Shown here one piece after another: positions 17,138 through 25,676 of a stretch of 57,845 nucleotides of DNA (positions are counted from its first letter, which is position 1; every line of letters starts with the position of its first letter). Where the stretch lies: the NCBI GenBank assembly GCA_020831635.1, contig JAFIGC010000018.1, positions 1 through 57,845 on the forward strand, read 5' to 3'. Both the position numbers and the translations under genes were made by a program. The DNA is from Verrucomicrobiota bacterium (GTDB lineage Bacteria > Verrucomicrobiota > Kiritimatiellia > SS1-B-03-39 > UBA6053). Below the pieces are notes generated by a model. The model saw nothing but the letters and a program-made list of their open reading frames with translations, ran no database searches and had not been told where the DNA came from.

Positions 17138-18493
17138 TTACAAAGTTTCCGTTTTTTGGCCGACCCAGACCCAAGCATGCAGATGCGGGTCGTTGAGTTC
17201 GGCGAGGGCGTTGCGCCATACGCGCACGTCTTCGGGTTCCGGGGGATCGAAGAGTTCTTCGGGGTTTGGAAAGCCGACAAAGCAGAGGATGAGGTCGGTG
17301 TCGGCGCCCAATTCGGCGCGCTGTTGTCGGAGTTCGGCCAGGGTTTCGCGCAAGGGGGGCTGCCAAACTTCGCAGACGCGGATGATGCCTCCCGGCGGGG
17401 GCGGACGAAGGTCGTCGCCGGGAAGTTCCACGGTGACGCCGAGTTTGGCGGTCAACCGTTCCGCGACTTCCGGGACGTTTGCCGCGATTTCGACCGGGAT
17501 TTGCAAGCGGACGGAGCCTTTCGGCTTGGGAAGAAAGGGCAGTCCGGCGGTTTCGTGGGGTGGCAGGGCTTCGTCCGCGGCGGCGTTGCTTTGGAAATCC
17601 AGCGGGGAACGGGTGAGCCGCATGTGAAGGCGTTCGCAGGAGGGATCTTCAAAGCGCAGACCGCGCAGTTGAAGTCGCAGGCGGCATTCGCCGGCCAAAG
17701 CGAGGAAAAGGCGGGGAAGCAAACCATAGAAAAGGACGCACATCATCAGAAAGGGCCACCAGGCCGCGGCGGCATCGGTTTCCACATGGCGGAGGCCTTC
17801 CTTCAGGACGATTCGGCTCCCTTCGATTTGTTCCGGGGTGGGGGCGAAGGCATTTCCCCAAGGCGCGGCCAACAGGGACGTGAGGCGATGCACCTGTTCG
17901 CCGCCGATTCGCAAAGTGGTGGCCCATCCGAAAGCGAGGTCCGTGGTCAGCCCCTTGGCGGCGGTGGCCAGAAGCACGCCGAGGTTGAATCCTGCGCCCG
18001 CGGTTTGCATGGAGGCAAAGGCGCGGGTGCTCCACAGGGGCAAGGCGCGTGACTGTTCGACGGGACCTGTCAAATGAAAGAGCAGGGCGCGGTAGGGTCC
18101 GCAAAGGGTACGGCGCAGCAAGAGTCCGGAAACGCCCAAGACCACCAGCAAGAACAACTGACCGAACACCAGCGTTCCCAAGTAGGCGGTGACATTGATC
18201 AGGCGCCGTCCATCGTACAAAAGCAAGGCCTGCGCGGCGGCGGCGCCGGCGATGAAAAAGAAGGCAAAAGCCGCAAGGCGCAACCAGCGTTCCGTGCGCA
18301 CGGCTTTGCGGGCGAGGTTGGCGGGAGAGGGGTCCACCTTTCGAACCGCTTCCAGCCAGCGGCGAAACAACACTGGACGGGGCAAACGTGGCGCGTCCGG
18401 CACCGTGTCGGGGGTGGCCGATGCGGGGGGGAGTTCGCTTCGGAGGCGGATATCCAATTCCGTGAGTTCTTGAATGGACCATTTTTCGGACAT
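17138..18493 (-). CDS. DUF2868 integral membrane protein
   Basis: 451 aa from ATG 18493; another in-frame ATG at 18511 would add six residues. It has a cytoplasmic N-terminus, two membrane helices (about 90-160), a long segment with two further hydrophobic stretches ([37 protein letters not shown]), and a C-terminal cytoplasmic domain with a Rossmann-like end ([15 protein letters not shown]). This matches the DUF2868 family, known mainly from proteobacteria as the neighbour of the DUF3482 GTPase. The two probably form a membrane-associated GTPase complex; the molecular role is undescribed to my knowledge. Confidence 0.8.
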   Translation of the reverse strand: MSEKWSIQELTELDIRLRSELPPASATPDTVPDAPRLPRPVLFRRWLEAVRKVDPSPANLARKAVRTERWLRLAAFAFFFIAGAAAAQALLLYDGRRLINVTAYLGTLVFGQLFLLVVLGVSGLLLRRTLCGPYRALLFHLTGPVEQSRALPLWSTRAFASMQTAGAGFNLGVLLATAAKGLTTDLAFGWATTLRIGGEQVHRLTSLLAAPWGNAFAPTPEQIEGSRIVLKEGLRHVETDAAAAWWPFLMMCVLFYGLLPRLFLALAGECRLRLQLRGLRFEDPSCERLHMRLTRSPLDFQSNAAADEALPPHETAGLPFLPKPKGSVRLQIPVEIAANVPEVAERLTAKLGVTVELPGDDLRPPPPGGIIRVCEVWQPPLRETLAELRQQRAELGADTDLILCFVGFPNPEELFDPPEPEDVRVWRNALAELNDPHLHAWVWVGQKTETL

Positions 18494-18611
18494 ATGCGTT
18501 TTATAGCGCATTCCCCGGAAAAAGAACAGCGTTTCAGATTGCGAAGTTCGGTCCAGAGCCTTAGAGTATGGGGGTCAATCACTTTTCACCCACAACCCAT
18601 CCAAAATTTCC

Positions 18612-20009
18612 ATGCAATATCTGAGCACCCGGGGACAAACCGATTCCATGACTTTCACCGATGCCGGGCTGACCGGTTTGGCGCCGGACGGCGGGTTGCT
18701 GATTCCCGCTTCCATTCCGGATGTATCGGATCAATTGGCTGACTGGGCGGATTTGCCCTATGACGAACTCGCGTTTGAGGTTTTCAAACGATTCACGGAC
18801 ATCTCCGAAGCGTCTTTGCAGGAACTGGTGGACAGGGCCTACGCGACTTTTCATCATCCGCAAATTGCCCCGAGCGTGAAAGTGGGGGATCGATACGTGT
18901 TGGAGCTTTTCCACGGACCGACCTTGGCCTTCAAGGACATGGCCATGCAATTTTTGGCGCAGTTTTTTGAATATACCCTTGAGAAGCGGGACCGCCATTT
19001 GAACATTCTCGGCAGCACCAGCGGCGACACCGGTTCCGCCGCCATCCACGGCGTCCGCGGCAAATCCCGCATCAACATTTTCATGATGCACCCCGATGGC
19101 CGCACCAGTCCGTTGCAGGCCCTGCAAATGACCTCGGTGCTGGATGACAACGTCTACAACCTCGCCATTGACGGCACGTTCGACGATTGCCAGCGCATCA
19201 TGAAAACGCTGTTTGCGGACGGAGAATTCAAAGCAGAATTCCAACTTGGGGCCGTGAACTCGGTCAATTGGGTGCGCGTCATGGCCCAAATCGTGTATTA
19301 TCTTTACGCCGGCATGCGGGTCATGCGGGAGGAGGGATCGGATTCGGTGCAGTTCAGCGTACCCACCGGAAATTTCGGAAACATTTTGGCCGGGTACTAC
19401 GCGTCCCAAATGGGGCTTCCGGTGAAAAAACTGATCCTGGCCACCAACGAAAACGATATTCTCACCCGTTTTTTCCAAAGCGGAATTTACGAGAGCGGCA
19501 AAGTGTCCCACACCATCAGCCCCTCCATGGACATCCAAGTGGCGAGCAATTTCGAGCGCTATCTGCACGTTTTGCTGGATGGCGATTGCGCGGCCGTGCG
19601 CGCGGCCATGGAAACGTTCCGCGCCACCGGCAAATTGGATTTGTCGGCGCGGCGCGCGCATCCCGCCTTTCAGTTGTTCGCCTCGGAACGGGTGGACACC
19701 GCTCGCACCGTGGCCACCATTCAAGCCGTGCATCGGGATCACGACTACATCCTCGATCCGCATACCGCCGTGGGGGTGGCCGCCGGGGACAGCCTCCGCG
19801 CGCCCGGCGTGCCCTTGATTTGCCTGGCCACGGCCCATCCCGCGAAATTCACCGCCGCCATCCGCGAAGCCATTGGCATTGCGCCCACCCATCCGATCCT
19901 CGACGCGCTGGCCGATGCCCCCACCCGATGTGACAAACTCCCCGCCGACGAAGCTTCAGTGCGCCGGTACTTGGCCGAAAAACTACAAACGGAAAATCAA
20001 CCATGTTAA
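18612..20009 (+). CDS. thrC: Threonine synthase
   Basis: 465 aa, full length for the class found in many Gram-negatives. PLP-lysine K108 is in HGPTLAFKDMAMQF. The phosphate-binding loop GSTSGDTGSAAIH, the segment QLGAVNSVNWVRVMAQIVYY, and PTGNFGNILAGYYA are all conserved. The enzyme converts O-phosphohomoserine to threonine. The 3' end overlaps the adenylate kinase gene by seven bases, so the two are co-transcribed and coupled. Other threonine pathway genes are not in the window. Confidence 0.95.
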   Translation: MQYLSTRGQTDSMTFTDAGLTGLAPDGGLLIPASIPDVSDQLADWADLPYDELAFEVFKRFTDISEASLQELVDRAYATFHHPQIAPSVKVGDRYVLELFHGPTLAFKDMAMQFLAQFFEYTLEKRDRHLNILGSTSGDTGSAAIHGVRGKSRINIFMMHPDGRTSPLQALQMTSVLDDNVYNLAIDGTFDDCQRIMKTLFADGEFKAEFQLGAVNSVNWVRVMAQIVYYLYAGMRVMREEGSDSVQFSVPTGNFGNILAGYYASQMGLPVKKLILATNENDILTRFFQSGIYESGKVSHTISPSMDIQVASNFERYLHVLLDGDCAAVRAAMETFRATGKLDLSARRAHPAFQLFASERVDTARTVATIQAVHRDHDYILDPHTAVGVAAGDSLRAPGVPLICLATAHPAKFTAAIREAIGIAPTHPILDALADAPTRCDKLPADEASVRRYLAEKLQTENQPC

Positions 20010-21181
20010 ACATAGCGCTCTTCGGACCTCCCGGGGCCGGCAAAGGCACCCAATCGGAAGCCCTGGTCAAAGAATTCAACCTTTGTTACATCTCCACCGG
20101 CGACCTTCTGCGCAAGGAGTTGGCCGCGGATTCCAAATTGGGGCAGCAGGCAAAAGACATCATTGCCGCCGGCGGGTTGGTGTCCGACGAAATCATCGTG
20201 CAAATTCTGGAAAAAACCATCGAGGACAATCCCCACGCGAATGGCTTTTTGTTCGACGGCTTTCCCCGGACCTCCATCCAGGCCTACATTCTGGAAGGTC
20301 TGATGATCAAGCTCAACACCTCCTTGGACTGCCTGATCAACTTGGATGTTCCCGAGGAGGAATCCGTACGCCGCTTGTTGTTGCGCGGGAAAACCTCGGG
20401 ACGCAGCGACGACAATGAGGTCGTGATCCGCAATCGGCTGAAGGAGTATCACGAAAAAACCCTGCCGGTACTCGATTTTTATGATGAAAAAGGCCTGCGG
20501 ATCGACGTGGACGGCACCGGCGATATCGAAGAGGTGCGGGAGGAGGTCACTCGAATCGCCCGGGCCCAATACACGAAACGGCCCGTGGGCATCGTCGTGT
20601 TCGGTTATCCGGGGTCCGGGCGCGGTTCCCAGGCCGAAGCCTTGGCAAAGGAATTCGGGCTGGAGTTTTTGGCCACCGGACGCATGTTGGGCGAAGAAAT
20701 GAAGGCGGGCACCGAACGCGGGAAAAAAGTCAAAGCCCTCTATGAAAGTGGTCAACTGGTGCCGGATGAAATTGTCATTCCCTTGATCGAAGAGCGGCTG
20801 GCCGCGTCCAAAGATGTGCGCGGGTTTATTTTCAAAGGGTTTCCGCGTACCTTGGTGCAGTCCTATATTCTGGATGGCCTGATGAAAAAACACGGATGCA
20901 CGATTTCCCGGATTTTGGAAATCGAAGTTCCGATGCTGCAACTGTTGGAGCGGCTCGACAAACGCAGCCAGACCGAGGACTGCATGCCCTACGACACCAG
21001 CACCGAAAAAATCGTCCGCCGTTTGCGCGATCACGAAGTCAAAACCGTTCCCGTGATTGAAAAATACATGCAGCGCCACGGGGTGAAAAAAATCGACGGC
21101 ACCGGCAGTTTCGAAGAAGTGTTTGAAAAATGTGCCGCCGAAGTGAGAACCCTCTTTCAAGTGGGTGGGGAGCGGAAATGA
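20003..21181 (+). CDS. adk: Tandem adenylate kinase (two fused Adk domains)
   Basis: 392 aa, about twice the usual length. Domain 1 (1-190) has P-loop GPPGAGKGTQ (8-17), YISTGDLLRKE, FDGFPRTSIQA and a short lid, so it looks catalytically complete. Domain 2 (about 192-385) repeats the fold, but its P-loop reads GYPGSGRGSQ with the phosphate-contacting Lys changed to Arg. Its NMP-site signatures are also altered (FLATGRMLGEEM, FKGFPRTLVQS). Adk interconverts ATP + AMP and 2 ADP. The second half may be regulatory or bind nucleotide without turnover. The gene overlaps thrC and the following acidic-protein gene. Confidence 0.92.
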   Translation: MLNIALFGPPGAGKGTQSEALVKEFNLCYISTGDLLRKELAADSKLGQQAKDIIAAGGLVSDEIIVQILEKTIEDNPHANGFLFDGFPRTSIQAYILEGLMIKLNTSLDCLINLDVPEEESVRRLLLRGKTSGRSDDNEVVIRNRLKEYHEKTLPVLDFYDEKGLRIDVDGTGDIEEVREEVTRIARAQYTKRPVGIVVFGYPGSGRGSQAEALAKEFGLEFLATGRMLGEEMKAGTERGKKVKALYESGQLVPDEIVIPLIEERLAASKDVRGFIFKGFPRTLVQSYILDGLMKKHGCTISRILEIEVPMLQLLERLDKRSQTEDCMPYDTSTEKIVRRLRDHEVKTVPVIEKYMQRHGVKKIDGTGSFEEVFEKCAAEVRTLFQVGGERK

Positions 21182-21753
21182 AACGCCTCCTCCTGCTTTT
21201 GGGGCTGGGATTGTGTTTGGGTCGGCTTCCGGCCCAGATCGACTTGTCCATTTTTGATGGAACCGGCGTGGAGGAAAGCGAGGAGGAAACCCCGGACGCG
21301 GAAGAGGCCGGGGATCCCAATGCGGATGGCGGGGAGTCGACCGCGGAAACCGGCGCCGAAACCACGACCCCGGATGGGATGACCGGGGAGGGCGAGGCCC
21401 CGCCGCCCGGCGAAGAGGAACTGGATTCGGCGGAAGGGGAAGGTGAAGAGGAAGACACCCTGTTGCCCGATGGGTCGCTGGTTCCCGAAGGGGACGAAAT
21501 CATGGAAGGCGACGAAGAAGCGGGCTCCCCAAATGGCGAAGGTTCCGCCGAGGAGCAAGCCGCCCAAGAGGGGACGGAACCCGAAAGTCCCGAGCTGGCG
21601 GGAGACGCCGAAGAAGCGGAGGAAATGCCCGATCCCGGGCCCGGACCCGAAGAAGTCGGCGAACCTGCCCGCGGCGGCAGGGCCACGGAAGTCTTCCGAC
21701 CCGCCGAACGCATTCCGGTGGATCAGTCGGTGGATTTTCCTTGGGATATTTGA
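21178..21753 (+). CDS. Exported highly acidic low-complexity protein
   Basis: 191 aa, starting in the ATGA overlap with the adenylate kinase stop. A signal peptide (KRLLLLLGLGLCLGRLPAQ) is followed by about 150 residues dominated by E, G, P, A and D with no hydrophobic core, so it is intrinsically disordered and strongly negative. It ends in a less acidic tail (FRPAERIPVDQSVDFPWDI). No family is recognised. By composition it could be a periplasmic linker or a metal/cation-binding polymer. The tight coupling to thrC-adk makes it a real gene rather than a chance reading frame. Function unknown. Confidence 0.7.
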   Translation: MKRLLLLLGLGLCLGRLPAQIDLSIFDGTGVEESEEETPDAEEAGDPNADGGESTAETGAETTTPDGMTGEGEAPPPGEEELDSAEGEGEEEDTLLPDGSLVPEGDEIMEGDEEAGSPNGEGSAEEQAAQEGTEPESPELAGDAEEAEEMPDPGPGPEEVGEPARGGRATEVFRPAERIPVDQSVDFPWDI

Positions 21754-21826
21754 AAGTCCAGGATCATTCCTTTTTAAGAAATTCGGGGTGAACGAGAGCG
21801 CCAATCTCCGCATTGGCCGGGGCGTA

Positions 21827-21868
21827 GGGGGGCATTCGGGTTGGAATTCCTTCAGAGGGAATGCCCCC
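21827..21868 (+). terminator. Stem-loop after the thrC-adk operon
   Basis: Arms gggggcattc (21828-21837) and gaatgccccc (21859-21868) are a perfect 10-bp match around a 21-base loop that itself contains ggaattcc. The following bases are TTCTT, a weak U-tract. It is a likely transcript end for the operon, or a stabilising 3' structure. Confidence 0.5.
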
Positions 21869-21899
21869 TTCTTGAAACATCGGGTATTCTCTTGCAATT

Positions 21900-21921
21900 T
21901 TTATTTAGTGTACTAATGAAA
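21900..21921. promoter_or_regulatory. Candidate MarR autoregulatory operator
   Basis: Imperfect palindrome tttatttagt-gt-actaatgaaa (8 of 10 pairs), centred on tagt-gt-acta and ending five bases before the MarR start codon. MarR proteins usually bind such pseudo-palindromes at their own promoters, so repression of its own gene is inferred. Confidence 0.45.
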
Positions 21922-21925
21922 AGCC

Positions 21926-22441
21926 ATGAAAGAGACCAATTCCGAAGACGTTTTGCATGTGATCCGAGAAATCATGCACTTTGCCGACATGAGATCCAGG
22001 CGTTTGTTGCGTGAGATCGGCTTGTCCTCCACCCAAGCGGGGGTTTTGCATGCCTTGGCAGACGGGGAGGCCCACAATGCGGGAGAGATCGCAAAATCTT
22101 TGAGTTTGACCGGTGCGACGATTTCGGGTGTTTTGGATCGGCTGGAGCAAAAGGGCATGTTGGTCAGGGTACGGCGGCAGGAAGATCGCCGCAAGGTGGC
22201 GGTTCGGATTCTTCCGAAAGGACTGGCCTTGTTAAAAGAAATCCCCGATCGGTTTCAGGATCATTTTTTGCAAAAATTCGAAGAGTTGTCGGCTGCGGAC
22301 CGCACCCGGATCCACCAGGCGCTCCAAGAAGTGGCCGGTTTGTTCGGGGAAGGCGTGGATGCCGCGGACATGTCCATGGAGGCGCAAGAAGACCCCGTTG
22401 AATTTCGATTTCCGCGGGTGACCTTGGAGCCTTTGTCATGA
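21926..22441 (+). CDS. MarR-family transcriptional regulator
   Basis: 171 aa. A long N-terminal helix is followed by a winged helix-turn-helix: LSSTQAGVLHALADGEAHNAGEIAKSL is the helix pair, TGATISGVLDRLEQKGMLVRV the recognition helix, and RRQEDRRKVAVRILPKG the wing with the typical D-R. The C-terminal dimer helix is present, plus a 30-residue acidic tail. It precedes the glutamate dehydrogenase gene by 74 bases on the same strand, so gdh and its own gene are the likely targets. The ligand is unknown. Confidence 0.9.
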   Translation: MKETNSEDVLHVIREIMHFADMRSRRLLREIGLSSTQAGVLHALADGEAHNAGEIAKSLSLTGATISGVLDRLEQKGMLVRVRRQEDRRKVAVRILPKGLALLKEIPDRFQDHFLQKFEELSAADRTRIHQALQEVAGLFGEGVDAADMSMEAQEDPVEFRFPRVTLEPLS

Positions 22442-22515
22442 GTGAGGTGTTGGCCACGAAGAATTCCTTACATTCATAGGTTGCCAAATACGCGGTTCGG
22501 GTTTAGGCTTCATCC

Positions 22516-23925
22516 ATGTCCAGAGGTATATTTTACGACAGTGTCAGCACGTACTTTGATCGTGCCGCGCAACATTCGAAATATGATGCGGGAACTCTAA
22601 AGCAGGTAAAAAACTGCAATGCCATTTACCGCATGCAATTTCCGGTGCGTGACGATGACGGTTCGATCCGGGTGGTGGAGGCGTTTCGCGCCGAGCACAG
22701 TTATCACCGTTTGCCCACCAAGGGGGGCATTCGTTTCAGCCGCATGGTGAGCTTAAACGAAACCGTGGCCCTGGCGGCGCTGATGACTTACAAGTGCGCC
22801 TTGGTCGGGGTACCCTTCGGCGGAGCCAAGGGCGGGGTAAAAATCAGCCCCCGCAGTGAAAGCGAGGGATTTCGGGAACGGGTCACCCGCCGCTACACCG
22901 CCGAGTTGATCCGGAAAAACTTCATCGGTCCCGATATCGATGTGCCCGCCCCCGACTACGGGACCGGCGAGCAGGAAATGGGGTGGATTGTGGACACCTA
23001 CAAAAACATCCGCATGAACGAACCCAACATCTATGCCTGTGTCACGGGAAAACCGCTGGGGATGCAGGGTATTCCCGGGCGCACCCAGGCCACGGGGCAG
23101 GGGGTGTATTTTGGCTTAAGAAGTTGTTTGGACAGCGAGGACGTGCCCAAGTTGTTGGGATTCGAACCGGGCTTGTCCGGAAAACGCGTGATTCTGCAGG
23201 GGCTTGGCAAGGTGGGGTATCACGCCGTCAAGCATTTGCAGGAGGATGGGGGTGCGCTCATCGTGGGGATCTCGGAACAGGAGGGCGGCATCTACAATCC
23301 CGATGGGCTGGACGTGGTCGCCTTATTGGCTCAACGGCAGGAGACCGGATCCATTCTCAATTTCCCCGGCGCGAAAAACGTCGACCGGGCCGAAGTGTTG
23401 GAAATGCCTTGCGACATTCTCATACCTGCCGCGCTTGAGAACCAGATCACCGCCGAAAACGCCCACCGTATTCAGGCGAAAATCATTGCCGAAGCCGCGA
23501 ACGGTCCCGTGGACCAGGCCGGAGATAAAATTCTGCGGGAACGCAATATTCTCGTCTTGCCGGATTTGTTCCTCAATGCGGGCGGGGTCACGGTTTCGTA
23601 CTTCGAGTGGCTGAAAAACCGGGCCGGGGTGAGTTTCGACCGCATGATTTCCCGGCACGAAGAACTCAACAATCGGGAAATGGTCTCCGCCATGGAAACC
23701 CTGACCGGCCAAACCCTGCCCGAGTCACAACGAACCCTCTTGGTGAATGGTCCCAATGAATTGCGCTTGGTGGTCTCCGCGCTGGAGCAAACCATGGTTC
23801 GTTCCTACAATCAAATCCACGATTTCTGGTTGCAGCGGGAACTCCCCGACATGCGCACCGCCGCCTTTTTGCTCGCCATCGAGCGCGTGGCCGAGAGTTA
23901 TACGCATCACGGGATATTTCCCTAA
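22516..23925 (+). CDS. gdhA: Glutamate dehydrogenase (Glu/Leu/Phe/Val dehydrogenase family)
   Basis: 469 aa. The substrate domain shows KGGIRFSRMVSLNETVALA, the catalytic region PFGGAKGGVKI, and PDIDVPAPDYGTGEQEMGWI. The Rossmann domain has GLGKVGYHAVKHL, and the substrate-facing AAANGPVD-like segment (IAEAANGPVDQ) is present. The family interconverts glutamate and 2-oxoglutarate with ammonium. A precise NAD versus NADP preference cannot be read with confidence. Its stop overlaps the stop of the opposing VOC-cupin gene. It may be controlled by the adjacent MarR protein. Confidence 0.9.
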   Translation: MSRGIFYDSVSTYFDRAAQHSKYDAGTLKQVKNCNAIYRMQFPVRDDDGSIRVVEAFRAEHSYHRLPTKGGIRFSRMVSLNETVALAALMTYKCALVGVPFGGAKGGVKISPRSESEGFRERVTRRYTAELIRKNFIGPDIDVPAPDYGTGEQEMGWIVDTYKNIRMNEPNIYACVTGKPLGMQGIPGRTQATGQGVYFGLRSCLDSEDVPKLLGFEPGLSGKRVILQGLGKVGYHAVKHLQEDGGALIVGISEQEGGIYNPDGLDVVALLAQRQETGSILNFPGAKNVDRAEVLEMPCDILIPAALENQITAENAHRIQAKIIAEAANGPVDQAGDKILRERNILVLPDLFLNAGGVTVSYFEWLKNRAGVSFDRMISRHEELNNREMVSAMETLTGQTLPESQRTLLVNGPNELRLVVSALEQTMVRSYNQIHDFWLQRELPDMRTAAFLLAIERVAESYTHHGIFP

Positions 23926-24998
23926 TCATTCTGTCCCTTGTCATTTTGTCCTGCATCATTCTGGTTTGCATCATTCTGGCTTGTATTGGCCGCATACACA
24001 AACGCCCGCGCGGAGGGATGCAGGATTTTTTCGTCCCGATACTCATGCCGGGATACCGGCGCCATTCCGGGACTGAAGGTCATCAAGACGCGTACGGGGG
24101 ACGCGCCGGTGGCGCTGAGACCATGAGGAACGCCGGGGGGAATCAGGATCATTTTTCCTTCCATGACCTCGAGGATTTCCTCCCCCAATACCATCTGTCC
24201 GTTGCCCTTGAGGATCTGGTAGGTTTCCACGGTTTCGCCGTGCACGTGCACGGGGGAGTCTTCGATATCCAATAACGCCACCCTGGCGCAATCGACGATC
24301 TCCTCGCCACCATCTGCCCGCGTGAAAGACCGCCTTTCGTCGATTAAAAACGCTTTCATGCCGCAAACACTTTGCTCGGCCGAGGACAGGACACCCGGCA
24401 AATCCACGGCCACGGCACCGACGGCGGGATCACTTCCCCGCTCCAGCCACCCCAGGGTTCGGCTCCCCGACAAGGTATGGCGGAGGCCGCCACCCGAGTT
24501 CAGAAAATCTTCGACCCGTTCCGGTGCCTCCAGTCCAATGGCCGCTAATCGGGCCTCGGTCAGTTGCATCAGTTCAATCCGAACTCCATCCGGATCATAT
24601 AAAAAAGCGATCCACCCGCTCTGATTGGGACCTTCTTGGATTTGCACGGGTTCGCTGACAAATCGCGCGCCTTTTTCGGTCAACGCCTTCCAGATTTCGG
24701 CCAGATTTTCCACCAACAGATTCAGGTGCGGACCTCCGTGATGGCCTGCAGATGGCGCGGAAGGCTTCACTACGGGCGACTGAAATTGCATGAGTTCGAT
24801 TTTCGCCCCTGCCAGGCGCAGGACGGCAAGGTCAACCTCCAGATCGGCCGCGCCCATGGCGCGTCCCAGATATCCGCCTTTCACCTGACGCCGGATCACC
24901 AATTCGGCCCCCAGCATTTCCTGATAAAATTTCAGGCTGCGGGCAAGATCTGACACCGGAAAGGTCAGGTGGTGAAGATGATAGGGTGAGATATTCAT
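23922..24998 (-). CDS. Fused VOC (glyoxalase-fold) and cupin protein
   Basis: 358 aa from ATG 24998 (MNISPYHLHHLTF), chosen because it begins exactly at the VOC strand. The VOC domain (about 4-145) has HHLTFPVSDLARSLKFYQ, the histidine in GPHLNLLV, and the metal Glu in DPDGVRIELMQ. A linker leads to a cupin (about 215-325) with PVHVHGETVETYQILKG and PPGVPHGL, a full metal-binding set. The two metal-dependent folds in one chain suggest a dioxygenase- or isomerase-like enzyme on a small organic acid, but no substrate can be assigned. The C-terminus is a QND pentapeptide repeat. Confidence 0.8.
   Translation of the reverse strand: MNISPYHLHHLTFPVSDLARSLKFYQEMLGAELVIRRQVKGGYLGRAMGAADLEVDLAVLRLAGAKIELMQFQSPVVKPSAPSAGHHGGPHLNLLVENLAEIWKALTEKGARFVSEPVQIQEGPNQSGWIAFLYDPDGVRIELMQLTEARLAAIGLEAPERVEDFLNSGGGLRHTLSGSRTLGWLERGSDPAVGAVAVDLPGVLSSAEQSVCGMKAFLIDERRSFTRADGGEEIVDCARVALLDIEDSPVHVHGETVETYQILKGNGQMVLGEEILEVMEGKMILIPPGVPHGLSATGASPVRVLMTFSPGMAPVSRHEYRDEKILHPSARAFVYAANTSQNDANQNDAGQNDKGQND
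23927..23986. repeat. Four 15-bp tandem repeats in the VOC-cupin 3' end
   Basis: Units begin cattctg or cattttg and repeat every 15 bases four times. On the minus strand they encode pentapeptides of the form xQNDx just before the stop codon. The period is a multiple of three, so copy-number change would preserve the frame. Confidence 0.8.
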
Positions 24999-25113
24999 GG
25001 ATATCTCAGACCCATAGATTCTGCAATAAGCATACGCCAGCAAATTCCACTTCAGATCAGGGGAGGAGTTGACCACGGATGCGATTCCGCAGACCACGGG
25101 TCAGGGGGGGAGT

Positions 25114-25521
25114 TTATCGATTCAACCGCTCGAAAGCCACCACGACCCCTTCTCTGAATTCCACCCGCAGGGTTTCCACTTCGCGGTGCGTGTGTTCGTC
25201 GACGCTGACCCGATGGCGTTGCCCGTCGGGTGAGGTCACGGTCACCCATTTTTGACTGCGACTACGGTCGGTTCTTCCATAACTCCAGATATGGGTGACT
25301 CCCGCGTCACTGTATCGGGTGAAAACCCTGCGAGGGCCACCCAAGGCAAGGCGAACACCGGTACTGGGGAGACCGAGTGCAATTTCCCCCTCCTGTACGA
25401 GTTCCTGGTGCTCGGGACTGAGGAGCGCGAACTCCACTGGATATCTGCGTATACGTCGTTCGGGCGTCGCACATCCGGCACTGACGAGTATCAGCATTGC
25501 CAAGCAAATGATTTTAGTCAC
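25114..25521 (-). CDS. Hypothetical lipoprotein
   Basis: 135 aa from GTG 25521, chosen because a strong GGAGG site lies seven bases upstream; a TTG at 25536 is much less likely. The signal peptide ends in lipobox VSAGC (MTKIICLAMLILVSAGC). The mature protein resembles small beta-rich proteins that carry a SmpA/BamE-like lead-in (ALGLPSTGVRLALGGPRRV, reminiscent of the G-M-x-x-x-V-x-x-x-L-G-x-P motif). It continues with a strand-rich half. A BamE-like fold is possible but not certain. Envelope-located. Confidence 0.7.
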   Translation of the reverse strand: MTKIICLAMLILVSAGCATPERRIRRYPVEFALLSPEHQELVQEGEIALGLPSTGVRLALGGPRRVFTRYSDAGVTHIWSYGRTDRSRSQKWVTVTSPDGQRHRVSVDEHTHREVETLRVEFREGVVVAFERLNR

Positions 25522-25616
25522 GATTAAATCCTCCAACAGATGAATGAATATAGGTCGGGTCTATATTGTCTATATTTAGTTTGAATCTATAAATTGCAAG
25601 AAATTTTTGGGATTGG

Positions 25617-25656
25617 ATTGTACGGATTTACGGCAAATATCTCACGGATTCAGGAT
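25617..25656. repeat. 40-bp dispersed repeat, copy 2
   Basis: Matches 7975-8014 (about 35 of 40). It lies between the lipoprotein gene and the 3' end of the helicase gene. Confidence 0.7.
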
Positions 25657-25676
25657 GGTTTTAGGCCGCACCCCGT

